From Nannobrachium achirus (taxonomy: Eukaryota > Chordata > Actinopteri > Myctophiformes > Myctophidae), in contig OY997640.1 in assembly GCA_963921795.1 (NCBI GenBank), positions 11,279,023-11,343,022 of the forward strand: DNA of 64,000 bases, given 5' to 3'. Under the pieces are notes generated by a model. The model was not told the DNA's origin. It did not search any database and was given only the letters and a program-made list of their open reading frames with translations. Positions within the stretch are counted from its first letter, which is position 1. Each line of letters opens with the position of its first letter. A program made the position numbers and the translations under genes. Positions 45,023 through 55,479 of this stretch are shown piece after piece.

Positions 45023-45815
45023 GAGTTTATTAGCAGTTTGCAATAGAGAAAAGTACAGTTTCATGACAGCACAAATCACTGGTACAAGCTCAACTAAAAG
45101 GAGATCCTAGAAAGCCTTACGGCTTATTTACACAGGAACCACTTTAAGTACCGGTATCTCATATAACATTGAAAGACAGACGGATAGAACATAGTACATA
45201 GTAGGTACACTATTCCACAATCTCCGAATCTCACTGCTGCAATGAACTGTAGTCCCATTGGAAACATAACAGAAGCACATTAGCACAGACAGAGTCAGTC
45301 GAGCGGCATATTCTTGTTATGGGTGTATAGTTTAGATAACATTTGAAAACATCATGGAAGTAACACCAACAGCACCAGAGAAAGACTAAATAACACCCCC
45401 AACAATATTGAAAGGAGACAATGCTTCAAGTAGGACTTGTTATTTCTACTGCACTAAGGGAATGGGTGCGTCACATCCGCTTTATCTCGCACTCATCGTT
45501 TTCATTTCCATCTCCCAGACTGTAGGCCTATGCCTGGAGCATTTGCAAATCGCCTTAGGCAACAGTCTGGCCACGCGAGACTAGGTACATGGGTATCTTG
45601 GTAAGGCCCATTGCAAGATGCTGTACTCTGTCAGCTACTTTGAGCCACCCCACGCTTTTGTGGTGATGATCGTTAAGGTGGGCCCGACGAGGAAGAATAA
45701 GCATGACCCTAATTAGTTTGTTCTGGGCTGTTTGGAGCTTTAATTCTAAGGCAACTGGGGCATCGCGAAACCATACAAGGATTCTGTAATCAATGAGGGC
45801 CCCAATAATAGCACC
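44983..45815 (-). pseudogene. LINE ORF2 C-terminal region and 3' end
   Basis: On the minus strand 45590-45800 reads DYRILVWFRDAPVALELKLQ, TAQNKLIRVMLILPRRAHLN and KSVGWLKVADRVQHLAM. This is the domain after the reverse transcriptase in CR1/L2-like LINEs (compare the L-Q-x-x-Q-N-K-x-I-R motif). Downstream (about 45215-45345) YTPITRICRSTDSVCANV belongs to the terminal domain but contains stops. The 3' end carries a tetranucleotide tail, read as (GATT)n on the plus strand at 44983-45019. It is defective and 5'-truncated, and the same family as 30470-30557. Confidence 0.8.
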
Positions 45816-46009
45816 TCCTAGGGTCTTTCAAGATTTAATATTGAGGGTTCATTATGCATAGGTGTGGTTTGGGCGTTAGCCTACAACAATCAAACCAATC
45901 ACTGTGCCTTTAAGAGAAGACACTAAACCCGTTAATTGTGGGTTTATGATCCCCTAAATCCTCAGAGCATTTAGAATCAAGGTAGGGAAATGGCCACTTT
46001 GGACAGGAG

Positions 46010-47510
46010 CACACTACAAGCTGGTAGATCGGCTATATTCAAATAGCCAACAACGTTTAAAATTTACATCTGTTTTTTATTTTTTTATTTTTTTTATATT
46101 TTTAGGGGCACGCGGCGCATTGCGCATCTATCTATAGGACAGGACTATAACCAAAGAAAAACAGATTGATTCGCTCATTATGAAGCGATTTTTAATCAAA
46201 TCAAATCAAATCAAATCAAAACCAACTTTCGTTCCTCTGACCTATTGGGAATGTGCTTGCAAGATTTCACGCACATCCCAGGCTGTGTTCATGATTTGAG
46301 GTGTTTTTGGCTTTGGCCACTTTATCGCTGCTTGCAGCTATATTTATTATTATTATTTTATTATTTTTTTGTGTGCACTTCATAGGCATGTTAGATACAG
46401 GTCCTTAGATTGCGTGTAGAATGTTTCATGCAAATTGCAAAAAAAAAAATCCTAGAATAAAAACGGGTTTAAGCGTTTTACAAACTGCTCAAAATGATAT
46501 AGCGCCCCCCCCCTTTGGCCAATTGGGGTAAGATTGGTTTTAGTGATATTTGGAATAACACTCTACATCTTTGCCAAATGCCATGAACATGCTACTTTGT
46601 ATGTATGATTTAGAGGCAGAAGAATAATTTGCATAAAAATGCAATATCCATTGAATTATTAAAAAAAGCATGTTTCAATTTTAAAGAAATCCGATCCGAC
46701 AGATCTTTAGATATCGGTCCAAAGTTCACATAAAAAAAGTTTTGTGCATGTGACGCAAAAATTCGAGAAAAAAAGCGGGTTTACGCGTTTTACAAACTGC
46801 TCAAACTGGCGGAAAATCTTAGGGCGGAGCTTACTTATCAACGACACAGATGTCTTCCGCTTGAGTCAAAGCACGCGTGTAACAAGTTGCATGTCTTCAA
46901 ACGAGTCATGACTTATGCCCGTTTGAAGTTTGAATTTTCAAATGCTTTGTATAGCGCCCCCCTTTGGCCAATCGGAATAAGATTGGTTTCAGTGATATTT
47001 GGACTAAACCTCTACATGTTTGCCAAATGCCATGAACGTAACACTTTGCATGTTTGATTTAGAGGCAAAATAATAATTTGCCGCAATATGAATTGAATTA
47101 TTAAAAAATTATGTTTCACTTTAAAAGAAATCCAACCAGACAGTTGGACCGTATTGGTCCAAAGTTCACGTAAAAAAGGTTTTGTGCACTTGACGCGAAA
47201 ATCCCAGGAGGAGATAGATTTTTACTGTTTTTCATATAATTCCGAATTGTGGGAGACCTAAAGGTCAGAGGTCAAAAGTCAGAGGGTAAAAGTTGTTCGG
47301 CATGAGGAGACGCATAAGTGTATACAGGTTTCATGGCTGTACGTATAACACAGCATGAGCTATACCTGTTCAAAGATCGCACTTTCGAAGGCTTCCTACA
47401 GCGCCACCATTTGGCCGATTGCTGTAAAAAGTAATAGCACACTTTGCCACAGTAAACTGAACACATTGATGTTTTTATTTTCATTTTCTCACTAAGTATA
47501 CAGGAGTAGA
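46010..47510. repeat. Composite of GCGCC-type interspersed repeats
   Basis: 'Tatagcgccccccctttggccaat' recurs at 46499 and 46953 (about 455 bp apart), and 'cgggttta(a/c)gcgttttacaaactgctcaaa' at 46466 and 46777. A (TCAAA)n run lies near 46195-46220. Another hairpin arm remnant occurs at 46010-46050. Non-coding. Confidence 0.75.
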
Positions 47511-47539
47511 AAGGAACCGAAGTTTTGAGGAGAACTTGA

Positions 47540-48625
47540 TATGTCTGATAGACTAGAAAATTTGCAATTTGTGAAATTGCGAGTATGGTTGCCCGCCCCG
47601 CCCCGGCGCGAGCAGCGGGGATGCGCCTCCGGGACCCCGAGGAAAACGGCGAGGCCTGAGGGAGAGGATGTAGGGACGGATACCGTCGGGGCCGTGCGAC
47701 GCGCGATTCGAAAAGGTGCCGTTGGGATCCTGCGTTCTTGATATAAGGATATGGTTTCTTGTTTTAAAGAAATAGGCTACTCCCACAAGTTGTGCAAGGC
47801 GATTATGTTGTCGCGTCGCTCCTAAGATCGTTTGTGTTTCGTTTTGAGAGGGTTGTTCCCCCTGAAAAACGTGTTTTGGCATGAAACGGTTACGTTTTGC
47901 GGATTTGTGGCGCCCCCTAAGGGTCGAAGTGGAAATGCTTTTGGCAATTTGTTGAATATCCCACCTGTGACTTGTGGTTAAAATTTGGTGTTGACTGGAT
48001 GTTTCGTTCGTGATTTATGGCTATTTTTTGCGAATAAGGCCCCTCCCGCTAAATTTGGAAGCCTGTTACGGACGAATGGTAAGGACTATCAAAATATCGC
48101 TTGAATATGTTTATCGCATGGTTCCAGAGATCTTGTGTACCGATTTTTATGACATTTCGAGAAAATATGTGGGAAAAGGAGCAAAAAATGTGTTTTGAAG
48201 AAAATTCAAAATGGCGGAAAATCTATCCTGACCAAATGGGCGTGGCCTATATGGGGAGATGCGTTATGACCCAAGGAATCCAGAGAAAAAAGAATTTAAA
48301 TTTTCCGACCTACGGTTCAAGAGTTATAAGTAAAAAGGTAAAGTGAGCTGTTATAGCGCCACCATGAGGCCGAATGATGTATTTATTTTTTATTTAATCC
48401 TTGTAAGCATTATGAACCTCCTCTCCAAGTTTTGAAACTGTAGCTCCTATGGTTTGCGAGAGAAAAATAATTGAATGCGAGTTTTTGCATTTTCCCATTC
48501 AAGTCAATGGGGAAAATTAATTCACTAATAAATTAATATCAATTAAACGATACAACTTTGACAATATCTATGCCTTACAGGCGAGCCCACTAATAATGAC
48601 AATATCTAAAGTGTGCTCGCCTTAC
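47540..48625 (+). repeat. Family E interspersed repeat, forward copy with GC-rich head
   Basis: From 47830 ('cgttttgagagggttgttccccctg') to 48560 it matches 57480-58205 in reverse complement. The head (47580-47730) is unusually GC- and CpG-rich ('cgccccggcgcgagcagcgg'). An end palindrome, GCTCGCCTTACAGGCGAGC, lies at about 48616-48634. No ORF exceeds 110 codons and frames are not shared between copies. Confidence 0.75.
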
Positions 48626-48839
48626 AGGCGAGCCCACAATTACAAATACACATGGCAAGACTCAATGAAGGGAAACTTAAAAAGGACCCAATGGTGACAT
48701 CTGGTGGTCTGATACCTTATTGCTATTATTTCATGGCTTATCATCTGCAATCTTTTGTGTCCCCTCAACCAATACACTTAAACCTGGAGTTGCACCTGAA
48801 ATGTTGGATTACAATCATCATTGTATTTTAGATTCATGT

Positions 48840-49115
48840 CAATTTGTGTTTTCAGATATTTAACCACTTCCGTCAATACTTAATAAACTTGAACTTTTAC
48901 TCTGTCTTTAGTCTGATCTTTTTCTCCTCTACACCAAACTTCTTTGCCAAAAATGGCCGATCTACAAGCTCACAACGCTTCGCAGCACGAGGCGTTGTGA
49001 GCTTAAGATCTGCTATTTTTGGCTAAAGTTCTCAGAATATGGACACTTTGATTCAAGTGGTTAATATAAAAAAGGAGAAAAAAGCTTCTATCACACAAAG
49101 ATTTGGAGGACCCCT
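48840..49115. repeat. GGGGTCTTCAAC family copy with complete hairpin
   Basis: The left half ('cagatatttaaccactt', 'ctctacaccaaact') matches 19240-19585. Then comes a hairpin with arms GATCTACAAGCTCACAACGC and its near-complement (48955-49021). The right half matches 33950-34050 inverted ('ttctcagaatatgga', 'cacaaagatttggagga'). This shows the hairpin is the centre of this MITE family. Confidence 0.8.
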
Positions 49116-49118
49116 TGT

Positions 49119-50193
49119 TGCGACCGTCAGGGAGCAGTTTACTATGAAAACCTCCACCGGCCGTCCGTCCTTCCGTCCGTCCGTCCGTCCGTCACACGTC
49201 ACACCTTTGTTTGTGTACGGTGTGATGTCATATATCTTCAGTATGACATCACACCACATGTGTAAACAAACCTTTGTGTACGTTGCTGTGGCAACAGTCT
49301 GTTGTTGCTGGTCTGTTAGTGTACGTTAGCAACCACCTTAGCAACCATGGTTTTACCCTAGCAACCAACTGTTTACCCTAGCAACCAACTGTTTACCATA
49401 GCAACCATGTTTTTTTTTACCCTAGCAACCAACTGGGCATAAAAGGGATTCTGTTAGGGATCTCCATATATGGGCATAAAAGGGATTCTGTTAGGGATCT
49501 CCATATATGGGCATAAAAGGGATTCTGTTAGGGATCTCCATATATGGGCATAAAAGGGATTCTGTTAGGGATCTCCATATATGGGCATAAAAGGGATTCT
49601 GTTAGCTGTTAGTGATCTCCATATATGGGCATAAAAGGGATGCTGTTAGGGATCTCCATATATGGGCATAAAAGGGATTCTGTTAGGGATCTCCATATAT
49701 GGGCATGAAAGGGATTATGTTAGGGATCTCCATATATGGGCATAAAAGGGATTGTATCCCAGATGATGCCCTGTTAGGAGATCCACACTAACAGAATCCA
49801 TATATGGTTCTACCGACAGCTGCTATAAGCCAACCCTGGCGATAAGGTCTGAGTCGAAGAAATGCTTCTTTCCTGGCAAGAATTGCCCCTTTATACTGTA
49901 GGGCTCGTTTGTGTATTGTATGACATCACGCCACATCATCGGCTGAGGACTGTGTGATGTCATCATATCTCCATATATGGAGACATAAGTTGCTCATGCC
50001 CAAATATGGGCTGGTGAGGTCAGACTTAGTGTGATGCGTAGGTTATCTCCATATATGGAGATTCAACTTCAATGAGTAACCATGGCAAACTGTCAACTGC
50101 CCGTATGTCTTGATAATTGGTAAAACAAACTTTTGGCCTATTTGTGGAGATAAGCGGTCGCTTATCTCCCGATTAGGGAGTCTTACTGGTAGT
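49119..50193 (-). mobile_element. Family B element with 37-bp CArG satellite, inverted copy
   Basis: The family end (TTGCGACCG) is at 49119 and the family start, AGATAAGCGGTCGCTTATCT and CTTACTGGT, is at about 50150-50193. Inside are (GTCC)n, a 20-23-bp TAGCAACC minisatellite (49328-49435), the 37-bp satellite (49436-49757) and TCCATATATGGAGA boxes. Confidence 0.75.
49436..49757. repeat. 37-bp satellite with CCATATATGG boxes
   Basis: Perfect CCATATATGG boxes at 49464, 49501, 49538, 49575, 49619, 49656, 49693 and 49730, mostly at exact 37-bp spacing, with more at 49798, 49971 and 50049. The unit also has GGGCATAAAAGGGATTCTGT. CC(A/T)6GG is the SRF-binding CArG box. Confidence 0.95.
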
Positions 50194-51071
50194 AACTCTG
50201 AGGACCCCCTGTTGAAGACCCTTGCAGTAGGTGTGATTGTGACCTTGTGGAGAGGACAGTGGGACAGTGGACAGGCCCTTTGTTTAACAGCTAGCTTTAA
50301 CTGTCAGGTGAGAGATCTCATAGGGGACAGATCTCATGGCCACACTTTAACATGTAACCCAGAGTTCAGTACACTTGTCATTGAAGCAAACTGGATTTAG
50401 CTCAAATGAGTTGTTCAAAAAGTCATATTCGCGATTGTGTATGAAAAAAATTATCACGTCATGTTCTGAGTTGCCTTTCTTCCTGTCAAGTCTAGCTAGT
50501 TGTTGTAAACCGTAAATGTTCTACAATATTTCCATAAGCATGATGTGTCCACCATAATATTGAAATATGTATTTCCCTATAATAACTCCATGCTATTAAA
50601 TAAATCTATTAAATAAATAGTTAGAAACAAACCCTTTAGTAAATAAATGTATACTGCACATACGGTAATTGATTGCTGCTACATCCACAGAGAACCAGTG
50701 TACAGTATAGGTGTGTAGTATAACACACATTTGGTTACCCGCTTCTGGTATGATGATGATGTCACACTCATACCCTCTATTGGTTTGGCTTTAGTTTTAT
50801 GGACTTAAAGGGACTACACCATGAATTTCGTTTTTTGGTCTTCCCAGTGTCTCTTCCAGCTAAAAAAAAACTCCAATTCATTAACTCTACTTGCCTTTCA
50901 TTTCAGTGATTTTCTGAATGGGCGTGTCTGAACGGTAATCTTTTGAAATCTGCCCTCATTCTAGGTCACCTTTGGGCTCATTTCCTATTAGGCCCCCTCG
51001 AGAAGGGGACGGTACTTTTTGTGAGGCTATAATATTCTTTGAGACTATGAGGTGGGCAGGGTAAAGTGGTG

Positions 51072-51104
<33 letters not shown>

Positions 51105-51106
51105 GG
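51072..51106 (+). ncRNA. U6 snRNA-derived fragment, direct copy 1
   Basis: CTAAAATTGGAACGATACAG continuing AGAAGATTAGCATGG is the central part of U6 snRNA (the region including the ACAGAGA box and the start of the U4-pairing segment). The 5' stem-loop and the 3' half are missing, so it is a fragment and not a functional gene. Confidence 0.9.
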
Positions 51107-51113
51107 TGCCATG

Positions 51114-51146
<33 letters not shown>

Positions 51147-51184
51147 GGTGCCATGATATCTTCTCTGTATGGTTCCAGTTTTAG
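51114..51184 (+). ncRNA. U6-derived hairpin (direct copy 2 plus inverted copy)
   Basis: 51114-51148 repeats the same 35 nt of U6. 51151-51184 is its reverse complement with a few mismatches (CTTCTCTGTATGGTTCCAGT). Together they would fold into a hairpin of about 34 bp with a loop of a few nucleotides. A transcript would pair perfectly or nearly so with U6 over the ACAGAGA box. Function unknown. Confidence 0.8.
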
Positions 51185-51379
51185 CCCAAAGACAGCTCCC
51201 GTTGCCAACAAAGGGCATTTTGGTATTGCATCTGAAATGGCTTGGAATTAGAGACAGATAGAACATGAAATTTCAATATCCGAGTTGTTTAGGCTAAAAC
51301 CTGTATAAAACCGTATTATGGACCAATATTTATATAAAATTTATATTTTTAAAAGCATGGTGGGGCCCTTTTAAGGCCT

Positions 51380-51640
51380 TTCCGACGAGCAAATTTCCGT
51401 ACTCTCATTCGGTCTAAAGCTTTTCAGAAGTCGCAAGTGACATCATTTTATGAGGCCTTTAGCCAGGCGTCTTCAAGGTTTTTCAGGCCAAGGACCCCTT
51501 AACTGAGAGAGACACAGATGAAGCAGGGACCCCCACCACATTTAACCACTTAAACCGTCAATAGTACGTAGTAAACTTGACCTTTCACATGCACTTAGTC
51601 AGCTCTTTTCCCCCTCTATAGTTGCCTTAATGGTCCACGT
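51380..51640. repeat. Fragments of two MITE families
   Basis: 51380-51465 relates to the foldback at 2686-2850. 51468-51610 is a GGGGTCTTCAAC-type copy ('caaggaccccttaactgag'). Confidence 0.7.
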
Positions 51641-51649
51641 CACATTGAT

Positions 51650-53930
51650 ATAAACCAGTATGCGCACGCTGGTCGGCACAAAATGAACCCCACCGTTCAT
51701 AGGATGCAATAGATGGCACTCGTGTTTAAAAATGCATTCCATCAAACTTTCAGACGCCGTTTTTCTCCCAGTGTGGAGGAAGAATGCTTAGGATTTTTAC
51801 TGTAAATTCTCACTCTTGAAATATATAATCCTTAGTTTCTGTTGATTGTAAACAATAATAGCGATTCAAAACAGTTGTCCTTCAAACCCCACCTCTATTC
51901 ACCGTCATCAGAACAGAGGGAGCGCTCCTCATGATCACAGAGTCTACAGCTCGCCCAGCTGCAGTCCATGAAGCCTAATTTATGCTCCGTCCTGCGACGG
52001 TGTCGCGCGCAGACCTCCAAGCTCAGAAGGGTTGCATTGGTGACGCGATGTGAGTTTGTATATCAGCTACTCTTGACGCGGAATACCGTTGCGCAATGAA
52101 GTATATATGTCTCGGGCGCACCTCACTAGCACAAAAGAGGAGGTTCAATAACCAGTGCTCCCAAAAGCAACAGGTTTGGGGATCTGTTGGGAATTGATTA
52201 CATGATACAGTCAGCTGTGCATTCAGTCTCAATGTTTGTAAACAAATAATTGGTCTATATACCAAACCTCAGAATAGGGATTATAGGGTTCAAGTGGTTT
52301 AATGTATAACGAACAAAAAAGGTTCCTATCCCACAAAGTGACACTCTGTCAGCACTGTGTGAGGCGTTAACAATAGTTATCTGTGGAACCAAGACAAAGT
52401 CAAATTAAATGTCATCTGAAAATAAAAGGAAAAACAACAGCGCCCTCTGCTGTTGTTTTCAACTTAATGTAATGGATGCCTACAATTCCAAGTGCTTGTC
52501 AGGGTGGGGGTCCCCAGCTCAAATATTGATTATTTTGGGGGTTCACAGCCTAAGAGTTTTTGAACCCTTGCCCTAATACAGAAGACACAGAAACATTCCC
52601 TAAACAATTCCCGGCAATGCTTCTCTGTGTCATTCACACATTAATATAATATTTTAAGTCAAACCTGTCAAGACTGTTTCAGTTCTCTGCACATTCATAT
52701 CAGAGCCTGAGGTGATGAGATGGCTACACATGAGGCCAGAGCTAGCTAATGTTAGCCTATAATAATCAATAATAATTATAATAATTAAGGAAATGTATAA
52801 ACAAGCAAACAAATGCATACACACTGTAAAAAGTAAAAGGATAGAATCTTGTTCAGTAGCTGTTGCATAAGTCACATGAGTGAGCAGTGAGCACCCAGCT
52901 AATCTTCTAATTAGTTAACATAACGTTTCCACCTGCCAGACTATTATGGACACAATTTAGCCTACCCATGATGCAATGCCACGACAAGAAACAAAAACTA
53001 AAATCAATGATAAAAAAAAATGTATATACAATAGGGGGCTTTTTAAGGTCAGGATCAACGTTTCCTTTCATTTAGAAACCAGTGTTTGCTTTGTAAAACG
53101 TATGCAAATAAAGCAAATAATTATTGTGTGTTGCACCATGCATGTCAGGGCCAGTGCTACTGCGACCTATAAATATCCAGCTCAGTCTGCAAGAGCTTGT
53201 AGATGAGGAAATGATGATGACTGGAACCCAGCCAACCTGCCAGATCTGCTCTTGTTGACCCGGTACGGCTCTGAGAACCCTGATTTTCAGGTGTAAGGTG
53301 TTCAGCCGGGACCCTGATGGTTCACGCGAACTGGTTGTAAAAGTGGCTCACAAGCAAACTGATCTCATCCTTAAACCTTTTTCACTTCGGGCGTTTACCT
53401 CGGCAAGCCACATAGGTAGCCTATATCAAAGCGGTCCATTGTTAAATGTCCAAAATACATTTGAAGTGATACGTTATATTTGAAATCTACAATTGTAACT
53501 AAAGTTTTCAAGTAAAAGTAAAATATTTGCCTTCCGAGTTGTTCTGACAGGACCTGCAGTCTCAAGACCATTTTTGGTGCTCAGGTAAGCAAGTTCATGT
53601 CAAAATGTTGTTTTTAAAGTAGATGGAGTGTGCAGCACTGTGAAAATAAAAGTACAGACAATTGGAAATACTAGTACACTCCGTTTTGAGGTTAGTAATA
53701 GTCCAGTAGGCTACTTGATTAAATATAGGCCAGGCCTACTTTACTTAGTTACTTTCTACCACAAAAGGCAGAGCTGGAAATGTAGTCATTATGATTTCTA
53801 ACCGTTTGTGATGTTTTGCATATTTGTCTTAATGTTTCGATTAATTGAAGGAATGGAATCGGTTTTCTTGGGTTTAAAATCCTTTTAGCAGACTTTGTAT
53901 TGAACTGTAGTAGCCTAATTTGCTGCTATT
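51650..53930. other. Gene-free intergenic stretch
   Basis: No gene is supported. Hairpin-arm relics occur at about 52010-52070 and 53190-53205. 53490-53690 carries 'aagtaaaagta' words related to 44780 and 63560. Confidence 0.5.
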
Positions 53931-53935
53931 TTCTT

Positions 53936-54213
53936 TTTGAGCGGTGCTAACCGCTCCTATAGACCGCTTTTTTACCAAAACTATGATGTCACAAATGATG
54001 ATGACATGAGTTCGCTAGACCAATGAAACACTTCGATTCTGTTGATCTGTCCATGATGTCATAGTCACAGAGGCACCCGATTGGTTAACCCTGATTTAGA
54101 ACGTGTTTAGGCCGCGTAAAATACGTCATAACGCGTTTAGGCCGCGTAAAATACGTCATAATGCGTTTAGGCCGCGTAAAATACGTCATAAAATTTTTTT
54201 GAGCGGTGCTAAC
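53936..54213. repeat. Three 30-bp repeats between 17-bp direct repeats
   Basis: TTTTGAGCGGTGCTAACC occurs at 53936 and 54197. Just inside the second, GCGTTTAGGCCGCGTAAAAT followed by ACGTCATAA repeats three times at a 30-bp period (54102-54191). TACGTCA is a CRE-like half site. Confidence 0.85.
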
Positions 54214-55215
54214 CTTGAATTTCAAAATTGTATTAGATGAATATCACTTATAAGCGATAAAATAACCACACTTTTAGACAGACTGTGGAAAATCTTACAG
54301 GTTATAAATGATAGGCAGCTAATACAAGTTTAAAATACAAATGAACAGACTTTGAAAAACTAAAATTTTCATCTTCTGGCCTCTTCTCGCCTCTCTGGAG
54401 GCCTCTCTGGAGGTAAATAAGGTCACTTATCATTACACTACGACACTCTTACAAGTTACAATCCGTAGCTTGGTCAACTAACTGATGAGAAATGACGATA
54501 AAGACTTATAAAGTCTGAGCAGACCTCTAGACTGACATCATACACAACAAAAACAATATTGCCATGCATGCCTATCAACACTGATTCGCGCAGGAATTAG
54601 TTTGCACCGCTCACTTCGCACGGGTGCGATTTTTTTTCTTTTTTAAACTGCTAATGAAGTGTTCATTCAATCAAGACAAGAGATTCAGCTAGGATGCCAT
54701 CAGTTTTTCCCGATTTTTAACACACAAAAATCTAAAATTCGGCACACAACCAGCCGATGCAGTCGCATTAGGGCCCGGAGGCATTAGGGCCCGCCACCGC
54801 TCCGGGGAATTAAAAAATAAAAAATAAAAAATAAAAATAAACAAAACTTTTATTTTGAAATGCTTACCGGATTGAGAAGACACTCTATTGGCCCTCTTGA
54901 CGAGTGCTACTGATTACTCAATGTGATCCAGACTAGTTGCTTTGAGGACAGCTGTTTCCTGATTACTTTTAGCGGCAGGCATGAAGAATCTTCTCTGCCG
55001 TCTGCAGAGTTTAGGGCTGTTATCGGTAATTTCTACAGAATGGCTCTGAAACTAATATCTGATTTATTTGGTGGGCCCGCCACCCAATTAAAAAATAAAA
55101 AGAGTTGTAGGCTACAAAAGCAAGTAGGATATTATTGACATGTTGTGCAGTCCGTGACTCAATCAGAGGAGGAGGATTAGGGAACAGAATTTCCACTCAA
55201 AGGTAATTAATACCA
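54214..55215. other. Gene-free intergenic stretch
   Basis: No gene supported; AT-rich, with an (AAAAT)n run near 54810-54840. Confidence 0.5.
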
Positions 55216-55220
55216 TTTAT

Positions 55221-55475
55221 TCCAGGGGTCTTCAACAGGGGGTCCTTAGACAGAGTTACTACAGGGGGTCCTCCAAATCTTCCAATGTTTAATATTAACC
55301 ACTTGAACCCTAGTGTCCATCCATATTCTGAGAACTGTAGCCGAAAATAGACGATCTACAAGCTTGTGAGCTTGTATATATGGAATCTATGAAAAGGTTG
55401 TGGGGGTCCCTGCTCCATCTCTCTCTTAACCAAGGGGTCCTTGGCCTGAAAACGTTGAAGACCCCTGATTTATAC
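55221..55475. mobile_element. GGGGTCTTCAAC MITE, compact complete copy
   Basis: AGGGGTCTTCAAC at the left and GTTGAAGACCCCT at the right are perfect 13-bp inverted ends. The interior contains the 'gtcctccaaatctt' block, a shortened hairpin (GATCTACAAGCTTGTGAGCT) and 'gggggtccctgctccatctc'. It is 255 bp and non-coding. It defines the ends of the family to which the fragments at 11.9, 12.9, 15.0, 19.1, 33.9, 41.3, 48.8 and 51.5 kb belong. Confidence 0.85.
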
Positions 55476-55479
55476 TGTT

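Larger units (their letters stand above)
50805..51376. mobile_element. MITE, family A relative containing U6-derived sequence
   Basis: The left end CTTAAAGGGACTACACCATG matches the family A end. The right end 'gcatggtggggcccttttaa' is a diverged complement. It contains the U6 snRNA-derived segments listed next. Non-coding. Confidence 0.65.

Noticed and set aside
49436..49757. Regular 37-bp spacing resembles a CRISPR array
   Set aside because: The whole unit repeats with no unique spacers, no cas genes are near, and the context is eukaryotic.
51072..51184. A functional U6 snRNA gene
   Set aside because: Only the central 35 nt are present; the 5' stem-loop, 3' half and T-run terminator are missing.
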